The notes under the pieces: model-generated
What the model was told of the DNA's origin: nothing
Databases searched by the model: none
The model's input: only the letters and a program-made list of their open reading frames with translations
Assembly: GCA_031308135.1 (NCBI GenBank)
Contig: JAHLJT010009436.1
Coordinates: 158,577,302 to 158,641,301 of the forward strand
Source of the DNA: Acheta domesticus
Lineage: Eukaryota; Arthropoda; Insecta; Orthoptera; Gryllidae
Length of the DNA: 64,000 nucleotides
Reading direction: 5' to 3'
Program-made: the position numbers and the translations under genes
In this document: positions 11,301 through 24,092 of the stretch, one piece after another
Numbering within the stretch: position 1 is the stretch's first letter
Layout: the number at the start of each line of letters is the position of its first letter

Positions 11301-14300
11301 AATTATTAATACAAATACCAAGACCTCAATGCTACCATCATCTAATTCTTAGAATGTCTGCTGATTAAGTGATTCAATTTGAATTTCAAGACTAGACTGC
11401 ACTAGTTGCATTCTGAGTATGTATCAAACTGAGTCAAGGTGATACTGCAATATTACTATCAACACTGCAATATTAACAAACTTAGTGAGGTAAGAGTCTG
11501 TTGTTGATTTCCGATTCTCTAGTCTGTTTTTAAAGAATGTAAATTCACAGAGATTGCTCACAATCTGCCTAAAATATATCATCTTCAGTGCACTTGTAAA
11601 ACTTAAAAAGAAATTTGTGTAAATGGAGGCCTAGAATATCATGCCACAAAAGTGATTTGACTGTCTCATTATAAGTGCTATTAAATAGTGAATAATCATT
11701 GAATTGTAAATAACATCAACAGATTCTGATTATAGAGAAGAAATAGTAATGGTTTGACAAATAATATGAACGAGGTACTTTAATAAGTTAAGAAACAAAA
11801 CATTCTGAATACCAACACAGTTTTGAAAATTTAGTAATAATAAATAATTTTGTATTATGTAACAAGTTTTCACAAATTACTCAGTTAATAGTTTCCTTTT
11901 GAGTTTTCCCATCATTAGTGCCTTATGGTCTGAATGTACCCATGCAAATACATGTCACAATGACCAGAAAATTAACATGGAACAACTTAAATGCATATAT
12001 ATGAAACTGATTTGTCCTCTGATAAAGTAACTTTTGGTTTGTCACTCACATTTTCCACTCAGGTTTTTAAGCAAAATCAAAGCATTTCCAAATAATTCCT
12101 TGTATCAACAGCTTATTTCTGAAATGTTGGAATTAATAAATGCATCCACATGTCCTTGAGTAATGGAGATACCATTTATTTCTATATTCTCTAATTCTGA
12201 ATCATTGGAGATGATCACTATATCACTATGGATATCACAACTTTCTGATGAAATAAGAATTGCTTAAAGATCAAATCTTTATAATCATGACTAATTTGTA
12301 AACTATATATCTAGTATATGTTATGTGGATTCGAAAAGAAAGAATTTAAATTGATTAGTAATATTTTAAGAAAAGAAGTGAAATAATTTGTAACTAGGAA
12401 ACCTTTCTGTTGCAAGTTTAATTATTTTCAGTTTTAAAGAGCATTTTTCCAAAAAGCAGTATTATTTATCTTCAGAACACAATAGTACTAGTAAGCATAT
12501 CAGATAGAGAACCTCTGTCTGCAATAGGTTGGATATCAAAACAATGGCTTTCAAATATAGAATATTGATGGGAAAAATCAATCAGAACTATTACACACAT
12601 CTCAACCATACAAGTTATTTATAGATATTTGCATGTAATAGTATATTAGTTTTCTATTGCTTGTAATGGGACAATGCAGAATGTACTACTTGTTTCTGAA
12701 ATTGACTTGATCTACAAGGGTATTAAAAATTACAAAATTACAAAATTATTATTGACTGGAATGTATCTCAGTAATGTCAAAATGTCTGTTAAAACCAAAG
12801 TAAAGTTTATTATCACAGTGTAATAAAATCTATAACTTTCAGTGAACATTTTCGTATGATTGTCAAAATGTCATGCCCTGTTGGAAAAAGTCATTAAAAT
12901 GTGGATATGGAAATTTGCAGAACAGCTACTTCTGCAAATGCATTAGAATATACATTAATTGCAGTATGCTTAAAATTATATGCCTAATTATCTTGATAAA
13001 TGAAAAGAATACAACATGGTTTTGTTATTAGTGCATTATAAATGTAATGAAATATATAAATAATACTTACACATCATTCAATTTATCTGCTACTGCATGG
13101 CTTCCAACATTTTCTAAGAAACTAATTATTTTAAGTTTTGTTTTCTTATGTAGACTGATTCTAGCTTTATTTATGCTTTGTAATATAAGCTCAATAGTTT
13201 TATTGCATCTTATAGAAAAAGTAAGCCTGATATCAGTATATAGTTTTTAAATGTTAATTAAAATGAATAGTTTGTAGTCAAATATTTCGTCTATGTGTGG
13301 CCTAGTATGAGGATGAAAATCAATTATTCTTACCCGATTTCAGTTCCTCATCACTTGTTAATGAAATGTTTGACAATACAACTATTCTTTTTTACATTTT
13401 AAAGAGACTTATTTATATTGTATTTCCCATATCTACATGAAATTTCTAAGGAAATTGTACCTTACTCTTCAAGCAGTATCAACTTAACTCAGTATGGTGA
13501 ACAACAAAAATCAATTTGAACTTCCGCACTTCATGCAGTCAGGTTGAAAATATTTTATTTTCCTGTATCAATTACAATTTATATTATTTGTTAATTTAAA
13601 ACATAAATTTCTAACATATGAAGCTCTATTTATCTTCAATGCAAATATCCATTTGTTTGTTACATAAATATGTAATAACTAAATAACTGTAATAATAAGG
13701 TCAAGACGGGTCACACCAAACAAACCACTGTATTATAATAATTATATCAAATGCTCACAGTGACTAGAATTGAGTAAAGTGTCATGAATTATTAACTGTC
13801 TCATTGTGTTTATTGCCTTTTCCTGACCTTCAAATAATCATCAAGTTTCAAATTAGGATAAGAAATAGTATTTTTCATCATGGTAACTTAAACAAACACC
13901 TTGTAAGATTTATTTCAAAACAAAACAAAAACAACAACTTAAATTCCATAAACTTAATTATAATTTCAATCGTTGCTTGAATTCCATAAACTCAATAATA
14001 ATTTCAGTCTTTGAGATCAATCTCTAACATTTTGTTTTTTAAAAATTAAATCATTATTACTTCTCAAAGGGAATTGAATATGAAATGGAGTATCATAAAT
14101 TGATTCTATCAAAACAATCAATTATTGCAAAGAATATAAAGCAGTGATAAAATATTCTGTAAAACTAGTTGGAACCAAAAAGTATAATAATAGTCTTCCA
14201 CATCACATTAGGTATGTAATGATATACATAAAATCTTAAACAAGACACAGAATGACCAGTTATAACAATTGCTGCTTCAATGAAAATTACTCAAATTAAA

Positions 14301-17021
14301 AATGTTCAAATTGTACCTCTACTGCTGCTCAACAACTGTATGTTCTTTGTTTGTAACAATTTGAATATTTATTCTATCTTTTTCAAAAAAAGATTTTCAC
14401 AAGGGGTATTAGGAATCAGATTTGCTCCTACATTATATTTCAAGCCTTCTTAATTATTTTAGAATATCAAAATAACATATAAAACAATACTTTTTTAAAA
14501 TAAATAATTAAATCATTTTTCAGCCAATAATTCATTAGTATATGAATTTAATCTAATTACTTACAATTTTATTTCTTCGTTTTAAAATAATGTTCCATAT
14601 TGTTAAGCAAAGAACAACAATGATTGCATGACATCTAACTGTGTGAAGAGTACATGGTAATCAAGTCAATGAATTAAAATTTTGTGAAACAATTAATTAC
14701 AGTATAATGTTACAAGATGAATACAAAAATAGAATGATGTATGTTATATTTGAAAATGGTATATTCATGTGGGAGGTATGCTAAGAAAACTTGATGAAAA
14801 TTTGTCTGAGCTTTTAAATGCAAAATATTAAGTAGTTGAGAAGCATTTAGAGGATATAATTTTTGTCTTCTGGCTCATAAAGTAATGGAAACTGCCACCA
14901 TTTAAGTGACTTGATTGTTAAAAACAGGCCAGTAAAATTTTACATTTCAGGAACTGAATTTACTTGAAAGTGTAAATATTATTTATAAATAAAATAAATG
15001 ATTATATATATTTCAACTTTGTATGCTCATCATAAATTTATGAGTGTATCTGTATGTTGTAATTAGTCCTATAGTGCCTTTTCACTTCAATGACAATTTG
15101 AAAATTTCATTTTCCATTACATCATATCACATTTCATGTTTCAGACATATAAATCTCTGTCTACAATTATCAGCAGTTTTTTTCTCATACAATTCTAAAT
15201 TATGAGCCACGAAGGATAAACAATCAATTATTTGTCCCTAATTGCATCTAGTATTGCAGAGAATACATCTACAACACTGTCAGTCACTCCTTATTTCAAA
15301 ATTTAAAATGTATAACTCTTGAATATAACTTGTAAAACACAACAAGAAGCTTGAATTTGTGTGATAAATGGAGGAGGTATGCTCAGAAAGCCAAGAAAGG
15401 CTGGAATTTTACATGTTGAATTGCTTTATTCAAGACTTTTATGTTTGTTTCTTTCTATTTGTGTGCCTTGATTTCTCAAAAAGTTAAAAAAGATTTAATT
15501 TGTTACAAAAATGGTTCCTGGTTTCATTTTCAGTTTAAATTTTGATGCAATATTCCATCTTTTGAAGAAATGAGGGTGCATTGGATTTTAAAGATTACCG
15601 TATGAAATTCAGAAATATTGAAAGAATTGTAACATTCATTTGCACTTATCCCACTCCTCCAAGTTCAATCCCTGTTTTCATTCCTGATATTTGATTGTCA
15701 AATCAAGAGTGTTTGTTTAAACAAAGCTTTTATAGTGGTGGTTTTCATCAGAATAGATCAAAATATCTTAAGGTTCCAGTTATCCTTTAAAAAAAATTAA
15801 TTCTTTCAAGCGACGAAATATAAAGAATTTTGAAATGTTAGTTTGCTATCTCTTAGATTTCAGTGGAAGAGAAATTAATATCTACAAAACATTAAGGTTA
15901 AAAAAATTAAATAGGTGTACTCTGCTACTTGGGAAGAATACTGATGTCTTCTGACAAATTAACAAAATATTTTAAAGAAAACATTTATTTAGTGACACAA
16001 AGATACAGAAGATTAAAGTGGAAGAAATACAAAATATACAAAATTCTTCTATCAAATAATTTTGACCAAAGAAATACATCACATTTTTATTGAAAACATT
16101 AGAAATAAATATGTACGCTACATAAGAATCGTCCAATTTCATAAGGACATAAGTTGATTTTTTGTATGGTTATCAGGTTGTCAAGGAAGAAAAAGAGTAC
16201 ATACCTAATATTTAAGATAAGAAATGAGTACATTTTTATTGTTTGATGGGAAGAATACCTGTGGTTTTACAATTTATGATTTGCACGTATTTCTAATAAT
16301 ATTATTCATTCTTAACTCTGTATTGTTGGATTCAGACTTATTCAGGCTTTCAAATTATTTAATTAGCACTGTTTAAAATATCTTAGATTTTATGTTAGAA
16401 TTTTTGATAATTCAAAGTAAATTTTCAGAGATAAAAACTTTTAAAAATATGCTTCTATTATTTTTATATCACAATCGTTTATTCAACATTCAGTAAATAT
16501 TTATTGAAACTGTATAAAGTGTGAAGCTAAAGAAGTCATTTCTCTTTTTGCTTACTTAATAATTTTTCTCCTACCAAGCCAAATATGAAGCGAGTTTTCC
16601 AATCAATATTTTAATTTATTGCAGAAAGTTTAATACATTGAAATATGTGTAATGTCATGACACCTTTTGTAAAGTGTAAGAAGACTAAATGGCTAAATTC
16701 AGGGCTTTATCAAATAAAATATAAAAACTATTACTAAAGAAAGAATTTCTGTTAAAGAATTTCTTAATCCTTGATTCAAAACTTTAGTAGAATCTCTTTG
16801 GTAGGATATAGAAAGAATCAATTAACAACCAGAGAGCATGGATACTTAAATACATGGAACTGTGAAGAATTTATTTGAAAAATTAATGTAATAATTTTCA
16901 ATGAATTGTACTTTATATCAAAGTTAAAATGCATTATAGGAATTATGGGGAAAGAATGAGTGAGAGTACAAAAGAGAATACTACTGCAAAAAGAGAGAGA
17001 CCAAAAGAGGATTGCCTCTAA
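5390..17021. other. Long AT-rich stretch, no supportable gene apart from the weak 8183 exon
   Basis: 3' UTR and/or intergenic DNA of roughly 70 percent AT. Open frames here (for example 8722-8979, 9261-9461, 13047-13250, 16818-17024) are short and AT-biased, with no recognised domains. I see no recognisable transposon, tRNA or array. The low repeat content contrasts with everything after 17022. Confidence 0.6.
8183..8232 (+). CDS. Possible short terminal exon (weak)
   Basis: A small GC-rich patch in AT-rich DNA follows an AG (GAGCACTCAG). Entered in phase 1 it reads GADLERLAQLLAALE and stops at TGA (8230-8232), an amphipathic leucine-rich tail. The phase fits both the 140 and 4529 donors. 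The upstream tract is GT-rich rather than pyrimidine-rich, and the peptide is too short for homology, so this may be chance. Confidence 0.2.
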
Positions 17022-17394
17022 CAATAGCGTAGTAAGGTGGGGGCAGGCCTGGGTAAGGTGGGGGGGTCAGCCCTGGGTAACACCATTTTAGGGGTGACAC
17101 CAATTAGAAAATTTTATTGTTGGAATTATATAATTTTAAGGATTAATTTAAAAATCATATTTTTATAAAAACATGCACTTGTTAATTAGTTATACTTCGT
17201 TTTAGATATTTATTTAAAAATTATATTTCAATTATTCTGAATTAAAAGCAGTTTTTAATATATTATAAATAAATGGCATAGTGCAAATATTTTTTTATTA
17301 ATTAATGTACAAATTATTCATTAATAGTTTATGTTTTCATTTATAGGAGGGGGTAGTTCTGCCCTGGGTGGCACAAACTGAAGCATCACCACTG
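17022..17394. mobile_element. Short hAT-type element (aged MITE)
   Basis: GC-rich ends in AT-rich DNA. The left end is CAATAGCGTAGTAAGG and the right end, reverse complemented, is CAGTGGTGATGC. They match only partly, but both resemble hAT termini of the CAGTGGCGTAG type. The flanking octamers GCCTCTAA (17014-17021) and GGTTCTAA (17395-17402) match at 6 of 8. The interior is AT-rich with no transposase. It marks the left edge of the transposon-dense part of the window. Confidence 0.55.
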
Positions 17395-17508
17395 GGTTCT
17401 AAGACAGTACTTGAACACTACTATACAGATATTTTTTTTTTGTTACTACTTTACCTACAGCTTCAAATACATTTTCAAAATTTTCTCAAAAATAGCCCCA
17501 ATTTTTAA

Positions 17509-18432
17509 TTTCCCATATACGTACGTATATACGGAGTAATATACGCAGTATAGGGAAAGGTATGTAATGCTGCGGAAAATCGATTTTGAGATTTTAACGG
17601 AAATACACGTTTTGGAGTCCCCTGATACCAAAAAGTGTAGTCCTCCCCCCCCCAAACGTCCGTCCGTCAGTCTGTGAACAACGCTAGCGTCTAAACCATA
17701 GCATGCGATTTCTTCCAAAATGAATATTCCCCGGTCGATCTGCGTCCACTTGATGCGCCGCGCTTTTGAAAAACTTTCTTCAAAATTTGGGTGTACTTTA
17801 CATAAATCCCCCCGGACATTTTCGAAATTTTCTCAAAAACGGCTCCAAATTTTTTGTTCAAACTTTTCGAATGGATAGTGCTCAAACGCCATTTCCTCAA
17901 AAATGGCTTCAAATTTTTTGTTCAAACTTTTCGAATGGATAGTGCGATTTGCACTATGTAATATGGCGTAAGTTAATGTTGGGGTATTTTTTTGTTTCCT
18001 CAAAAATTACACAAATGTAATTTTTGAAAGTTCTCGTACTGTTGAAATGCACGTTTCCAGCGATTTGTAAACACTATTGAATTTGCGAGCGTAAGTGCTC
18101 CAAATGACTTTAAATAAAGTTTTCCGAAAACTCAAGAAGCTTCAAATTTCGCATTTACAGTAGCGCTTAAAAGCCATTTTCTTGAAAACGGCTCCAAATT
18201 TTCCAACGAAAATTGCCTTTTAGGACAAGGTGTAACTGTTTTTTATATTCTTAAAATACTATTTTTGTTTTACTATTAGGAAACCGACAAATTAATAAAA
18301 TGACAAAAATGTAGTTTGGACAGCGATAGATGGCAGCTGTCTAGAGTATTGGCAAGTCCGAATAGCTAGCCGAGACCAAACGAAACAGGAAACTAATACG
18401 GGAAAGTCTGTGCCATTCTGTAGCACCACTAC
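17509..18432 (+). mobile_element. Hairpin/CTAG repeat family, internally shortened copy
   Basis: Begins with an imperfect terminal hairpin: TTTCCCATATACGTACG through TATAGGGAAA (17509-17557). It continues with the family module containing GTCCGTCCGTCAGTCTGTGA, and ends in the conserved tail AATACGGGAAAGTCTGTG ... CCACTAC, where other copies have CACTAG. It is 924 bp long against about 1.6 kb for fuller copies. No coding capacity. Confidence 0.7.
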
Positions 18433-18570
18433 TTTTTATTTAACTTTGTCCTTGGATAGCGTAAATGATGCTTTCAGTGAATGGTGAAGATCTCATTTTT
18501 GTTAAAATCCCTAATTTTTCGAAAATTGCAACAGTTCAAATTTTTTCAGCATTTCCAACAACTACAATAT

Positions 18571-19038
18571 TGGGGTCATTCCATGTTCAAATCGGCCAAA
18601 ATTTTCCGACCATCTTCCGATTCGACTGAAACTTTTTAACTTGTTTTCGAATGACGAAACAACACTGAATACAGACTTTTTGGCATACAATTTAACTTTC
18701 TTTTGAAAATTTTGAAATGTGATATTTTCCATGAGTTTCAGAGGATATTATCTAAAAAACAGTAAAATACCTTCAAATTTGATTTTACTTTGCAATTTGC
18801 TTTATATCTCTAATGAGTACATTCCACTCTAAAGGTAGATATTTTACTGTTTTTTTAGATAATACCCTCTGAAACTCATGGAAAATATCACATTTCAAAA
18901 TTTTCAAAAGGAAGTAAAATTGTATGCCAAAAAGTCAATATTCAGTGTTGTTTCGTCATTCTAAAACGATTTAAAAAGTTTCAGTCGAATCGGAAGATGA
19001 TCGGGAAATTTTTGGCCGATTTGACATGGAATGACCCA
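18571..19038. mobile_element. Foldback (long inverted repeat) element
   Basis: The two halves are reverse complements over about 200 bp each. The left arm starts TGGGGTCATTCCATGTTC (18571) and the right arm ends CATGGAATGACCCA (19038). The loop of about 60-70 bp is centred near 18800. No open reading frame. It interrupts a module of the hairpin/CTAG family: flanks CAACTACAATAT and TTGAAGATAGAG together rebuild the uninterrupted module seen elsewhere in the window, so it is a nested insertion. Confidence 0.85.
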
Positions 19039-19056
19039 TTGAAGATAGAGACTTTT

Positions 19057-20070
19057 ACTTTGTCGCCTTACGAATACTTCGTAAGAAGAGAAAGTTATGT
19101 AATCGTGCGCCCAAAAACGGCTAATTTTCGCCAGAAAAACTCTTATAGCTGGAGTCTGGTGAGGAAAAAGTGGATAAAACCTGTTGCTAAATTTAGGGGG
19201 AAAATCCTCTATCTCGTGGTGTAGTCAAAATCCATGTTTTGTTGTTTCTTGATACTGCAAAATCGATACTGCAAAACGTCCGTCCGTCTGTGGTCAAAGC
19301 TAGCACCTAAACCGTTCAACCGATTTTCTTTAAAATTGATATTCCTCGATCGTTTTTTACTCGTCTCAAGGTCCCTGGAATTTGAAACCGATATTTTAAT
19401 ATTTGGGGGTACTTTACATGAAGTCCGTCGGAGATTTTCAATGTTAAAAGAAAATGGCTCCAAATTTTTGATTATATTTTGTTGTTGAATAGTGCAAAGA
19501 ACGTTTAAAGGAATGATGTAGGTATCATTTTCGTTGATATCCCCAATTTTTCGAAAATTGCAAAGAACTATTTAAAAACTGCAAAATTGAAGATAGAGAT
19601 TTTTACCTCAAACAGGGTCGGTTGTACAAAATTAGCACTTTCAATAAGGTCATGTACCATTTTTTTTTAAAAAAAAAGAGTAGTTTTTGCGAAAATTGCG
19701 ATTCAAATTTACAAAAAAAGTTTCTCAAAAACCGCTCCAAATTTTTTCTTTAAATTTTCTTCACTTATGTAATAAGGGACGATAAAAAATATGGACTTAG
19801 TTCTAGTTCTGGGAAATTCTTGTTTTTTTGAAAATTGCAAAAAAATATTATTAAAACTACCAAATTGTAGATAGCGATGTTTACTTCAGACAAAGTCTCT
19901 TGTACAAAATTAGCTCTTTAAAAACGGCTGTGTAGAATTTACTGAAATAACGAGTCGTTTTTACGTAATCTTCATTTCAACATTACAAAAAGAAATTTCT
20001 CAAAAACCGCTCCAATTTTTTTCTTTAAATTTTCTCCACGTGTGTAATAAGGGACGATAAATAAATACAT
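19057..20070 (+). repeat. Hairpin-led repeat with three tandem units of about 275 bp
   Basis: Starts with a clean hairpin, 19057-19095, paired through TTACGAA/TTCGTAA and an outer ACTTT/AAAGT stem. A variant of the family module with the GTCCGTCCGTCTGTGG motif follows. The segment beginning CTCCAAATTTTT then recurs near 19452, 19731 and 20002, giving a period of about 270-280 bp with drifted sequence. No protein frame is conserved across the units. Confidence 0.6.
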
Positions 20071-20073
20071 AAA

Positions 20074-20402
20074 CTAGTGGTGCTATAGAATGGCACAGAC
20101 TTTCTCGCAGAACTTAGTTTTCTAACCTCTATAGTTTGAACCAGTTTTTCTGTTATCAATGATAATCTTCCGAGATACCTTCTTTGGGCGCCCCGAAGGA
20201 CATTTTGTTTCACATTCTCTGGATTTTTTCGACTTCCTAATGCTAGAAATGAAACCACAATACACTATTATACATTATATTACTATTATACATGTGTAAG
20301 AGCCATTAAGAGGGAAGGTAGCGGCTCTCGTTAATAGGGGGGGTATCGGACCATCGTTTCCGCGGGAAGCTTCGCTGGTCCGAGTCCTGGTCGGGGAATA
20401 TT
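20074..20402 (-). mobile_element. Hairpin/CTAG family tail with tRNA-like module (subfamily B)
   Basis: On the minus strand it ends ...GCACCACTAG followed by T. The next 180 bp (CTTCCGAGATACCTTC etc.) and a GC-rich block with GGTCCGAGTCCTGGTCGGGG are shared with 24635-24955. The block resembles a polymerase III B box (GGTTCGANTCC) and may be a SINE head joined to the family tail. Confidence 0.5.
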
Positions 20403-20458
20403 ATTTATCCAAAGTCTCTGTTACAAGTAATAATTGAGAATTCCAGAAACATGATTAA

Positions 20459-22050
20459 CTAATGGTGCTACAGAATGGAACAGACTTTCCCGTATTAGAT
20501 ATCTATTTCCTTGGGTTTTCGCTAGCTATTCGGAATTGACACATACTCTTTTTTGCCAGCTACCATCTATCACGGCCAAAAGTACATTTTTTTGTCATTT
20601 TCTTAATTTTTCGGTTTCCTATTGGTAGAACGGAAACATTAATTTCGGAATATTAAAGAACACAAAAACCTAGTCATAAATGGCAATTTTCTTTTAAAAA
20701 TTATGTGCCGTTTAAGAGAAAATGGCGTTTTAGCGTCACTAAAAATGCGAAATTTGAAGCTTATTTTCACAGAAAATGTTTGGGTTTTCAAAATACTTCA
20801 TTTGATGTTATTTGAAACACTTACACTCACAAATACAATAATCTTTACAAATTGCTGGTATATGCATATTAAAGATGTGAGAGATCTTTCAAAAAATTAC
20901 AATTATGTAATTTTGGAAAAAACAAAAAAATAACTCAAAATAAACTTTACGCTATACTACAGAGTGTAATTCGCACTATCCGTTACAAAAGTTTCAAGAA
21001 AAAAATTGCAGACATATATGAGAAAATGGCGTTTGAGCGTTTTTGAAAATGCGAAATTTTGAGCTACTTTTCACAGAAAATGGTTGTGTTTTCGATAAAC
21101 TTTACTTGACATTATTTAAAGGACATGTACTCGTAAAAATAATAATGTGAAAAAATCTCCACTAATGTAAATATTATCGACGTGAGAAACATGTGAAAAA
21201 ATTAACATTTTTGTAATTTTTGAAAAAACCAACCCAGAGAGCAATGTCATCTGATAAGAGTACATTTACAACTATCCCTACCAAAAGTTTAAAGAAAAAA
21301 TTTGTAGCCGTTTTTGACAAAATCTGTTTTTGTAATTTTTTTAAATTGCACATATTACACGCAATATTGCACGAAAACTACTAAAATTTTGAAAAACATT
21401 TACATGACCTTTATGAAAGACCTCAACATGCAGAACAAATTTTATTTGAAGAAAAAATCTCTTCAATTTTGTAGTTGGAGAAAGACGCCGAAAAAAATTC
21501 AAACTTTCACAATTTTCGAAAATTCAGAGTTATCCGTGAAATCGGACCTATGCCATGTAAATAAGTGTATTTTACTCTATTCATACAAGAAATTTAAAGA
21601 AAAAATTTGGAGCCGTTTTCGAGAAAAGTTTGAAAATCCCCGGGGGGCTTCATGTAAAGTACCCCTAAATTTTGAAGAATCTTTTTTCAAAATCTCCAAG
21701 CTTCGACTAGAAGCAGATCGATCGGGGAATATCCATTTTGGAAGAAATCGTACGTATGGTTTAGGCGCTAGCAGTGTTTACAGACGGACAGACGGACGGA
21801 CGGACGGACAGACGGACGTTTTCCTTTCAATTGGTTTTTTCGGTATCAAGGACCTAGAAAACAGGGTTTCTAGCTACACCACGTGTTAGGGGATTTTTTT
21901 CTTAATTTAGCAACTGGTTTTATCCACTTCGTTTTCACGGCCAGGCAATTAATTCTTTTCCGCAGAAAATTGGCCATTTTTTCGCGCAGCATTACATAAC
22001 TTTCCCTATACTACGTATATCACTCCGTGTATACGTACGTATACGGGAAA
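20459..22050 (-). mobile_element. Hairpin/CTAG repeat family, near full-length copy (1.6 kb)
   Basis: Minus-strand copy. The terminal hairpin lies at 22001-22050 (TTTCCCTATACTACG pairing with CGTATACGGGAAA). The tail end is at 20459, in the context GGTGC/TTAGT, where most copies have CACTAG. Inside are at least two diverged tandem units of about 300 bp, each carrying a ...GAGAAAATGGCGTTT... block. The longest frame (21314-21889, plus strand, ending in a DGRTDGQTDVF stretch from GACG repeats) is antisense to the element. I do not consider it a demonstrated gene. Confidence 0.75.
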
Positions 22051-22062
22051 ATAAAAAGCATG

Positions 22063-22250
22063 TGAAGCCATTCGAATCACAAATACTGATAATTACGATA
22101 AATGAAGTGGAAGTGTCCGTATGTAATTTTCCAATTTTCAACTTTTTAACAATTTTTCACATCTCTTCTTCGAGCTGTAAAGCGTATATACCATCATATC
22201 AATTGTTCGTCGTTCTGTGCATCTGTATAAACCAATTTTAGTACAAAAGA
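22063..22250. repeat. Dispersed repeat, copy 1 of a pair
   Basis: The segment from GAAGCCATTCGAATCAC recurs as GAAGCCATTTGAATCAC at 25013-25190 in the same orientation, with scattered differences. Both copies sit next to hairpin/CTAG sequences, so this is probably subterminal sequence of that family. Confidence 0.6.
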
Positions 22251-22579
22251 AATATATCAACATTAAATGTAAACATAACATAGTAATTACGCATAAGAAC
22301 AAGTTAGTTATCCCTAATAGTTCCATAACACAGGCCGACGTCAGTTTAGTTACAAAAAGGAAAACCACTAATTGATTGATTTCAGGATACTGCATTCGAA
22401 ATTGACAGCCGTTTTTCTAGATTAGCTCGTATTTTTGTGTAACGCTTAGTTGTCAGTTTTTACCATTTTCGTTTCAGTTATCATCAAAGTAACCATTTCT
22501 ACAATGTTACTAGAGTGAGAAATAAATAGTATTTCACTCAGTTGGTGAAATTCAGGAGCTTCTAGTTGTTAGCATCAAT

Positions 22580-22625
22580 ATTATATATTATATATAATAT
22601 ATATATTACTGTAATATATTATATA

Positions 22626-22698
<73 letters not shown>

Positions 22699-22702
22699 AT
22701 TA
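22580..22702. repeat. (AT)n microsatellite
   Basis: Almost pure TA/AT dinucleotide repeat with rare GT interruptions, self-complementary over its whole length. Lies inside the 22403-24382 element, upstream of its gene. Confidence 0.95.
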
Positions 22703-23068
22703 CAGTAAGTAATCTCTCAAGTGTGAAAATGTTTGTCGTGGGAATCGACTTACGAAGTTTTACTCAGTAACTTCAGTTATTGTACCGTATTTTCGTAAAT
22801 ATTTTATTGTTATCATACAGTGATTTAGTGGTTGTTCTGTGGTTCTAAGTTTCGCTTTCCTGTGCAAAATATCAAGTTCTTCCCGCAGAGGTTGTAAAAA
22901 TTCACCGGGCTGATTTTGTTACATCTGTGGCGTGTTTATGGTTAAGTCTCAGATTAGATCGATGAATGATATCGTCAGGGATTATATTGTTTTTATTTTG
23001 ACTGGAAGAATGAGGATCAGGATAAAAGCCTGGGCTGAAGATCCTGGCTTAAAGGATCCAAGAAAAGG

Positions 23069-24092
23069 ATGCCTTTTGCTGTTCCAATGATATGGAGAGA
23101 ACCCCGGAATCACTATGGCGACTTGTTTCTGTATGACGAATACAGCAGGAAGTAACAAGAAGAAACAAAGTGCCATCGAATATTCAATCTTGCAATCCGC
23201 AATCAGACCAGTGCCTCATGGAGAAAATTTACCTGCACCTACTCCTCCGAACGATTGGGAAACTATCGATATTGCAGCACCTACAGGAACCGATGAGGAC
23301 ATTAACTCAATATCTGCAGATGCAGATCTCAGAGATAGTCCCCTTCCACTTAAAAGATGAAACTTATTTCATTCTTCAACATGAATTGAACGATTTAGCA
23401 AGAGACAACTTTCGAAAGAGAAAGCTTAATTTTTGGGTGCTAGACTCAAAGAATGGAATTTACTGGCTCCTGGAACTATTTACACTCAGCACAAGAAAAG
23501 GAACGAGCCTTTTTCAGAAAATAACAGAATGAAAGATTCCCTTTGCGTTTGCACGGACATCAATGGCCTGATGAATGAGTTAGGAATCCAACGTAATCCA
23601 TCTGATTGGTGTCTTTTCATAGATTCATCTAAGTACAGTCTGAAAGCAGTTTTGCTTCGTAATGGAAATAAGCTGCCACACTGTGTTCCAATGAATGATA
23701 CTTACAAGGATCTCACACTCATTTTAAATCGTATCAAATACAAAGATCGTGGTTGGCAAATTTGTGGAGATGTAAAAGTATTTTCAATATTACATATTGG
23801 TCTGGAAGGTAGATTTACAAAGCACTTTTGTTTTTTGTGTCTTTGGAACCCAAGAAGCTACAGGAACAATTTCTCACAAAAGGAGTGGCCCCCCAGAGAA
23901 TCATTTAAGCCCAGTACCAATAATGACAAGTACAAGCCTCTGATCGATCCAGGCAAGGTACTGATTCTAACTCTGCACATTAAGTTGGACCTCATAGACA
24001 AGAAGGAAAAAAGGAATAGACAAAGAAGGTGAAGGATTTAAGTATCTTAGACAGTGTTTTCCAAAACTAAGCGATGGCCTGTATACATCTGT
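23069..24092 (+). pseudogene. Frameshifted gene of an uncharacterised transposon-associated protein family
   Basis: Seen as pieces in shifting frames: MPFAVPMIWREPRNHYGD (from 23069), CFCMTNTAGSNKKK, SAIRPVPHGENLPAP, ELNDLARDN, then a longer run with ARLKEWNLLAPGT, NPSDWCLFIDSSKYSLKAVL, GWQICGDVKVFSILHIGLEG and HFCFLCLW. A last shift reads GIDKEGEGFKYLRQCFPKLS. From memory, this order matches proteins of unknown function present in many copies in aphids, other insects and cnidarians. Full members continue for several hundred residues past the end seen here. At least three frameshifts (near 23100, 23420 and 24005) and loss of the C-terminal half make it non-functional. Its place between terminal inverted repeats suggests a transposase role, by inference. 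Confidence 0.7.

Noticed and set aside
21314..21889. 191-codon frame with DGRTDGQTDVF-like tail
   Set aside because: Lies inside a hairpin/CTAG repeat copy. The Asp/Gly/Arg/Thr run comes from GACG repeats, and other copies do not keep the frame open.
22580..22702. Palindromic AT tract as a replication origin or cruciform site
   Set aside because: A simple microsatellite explains it; there is no other supporting signal.
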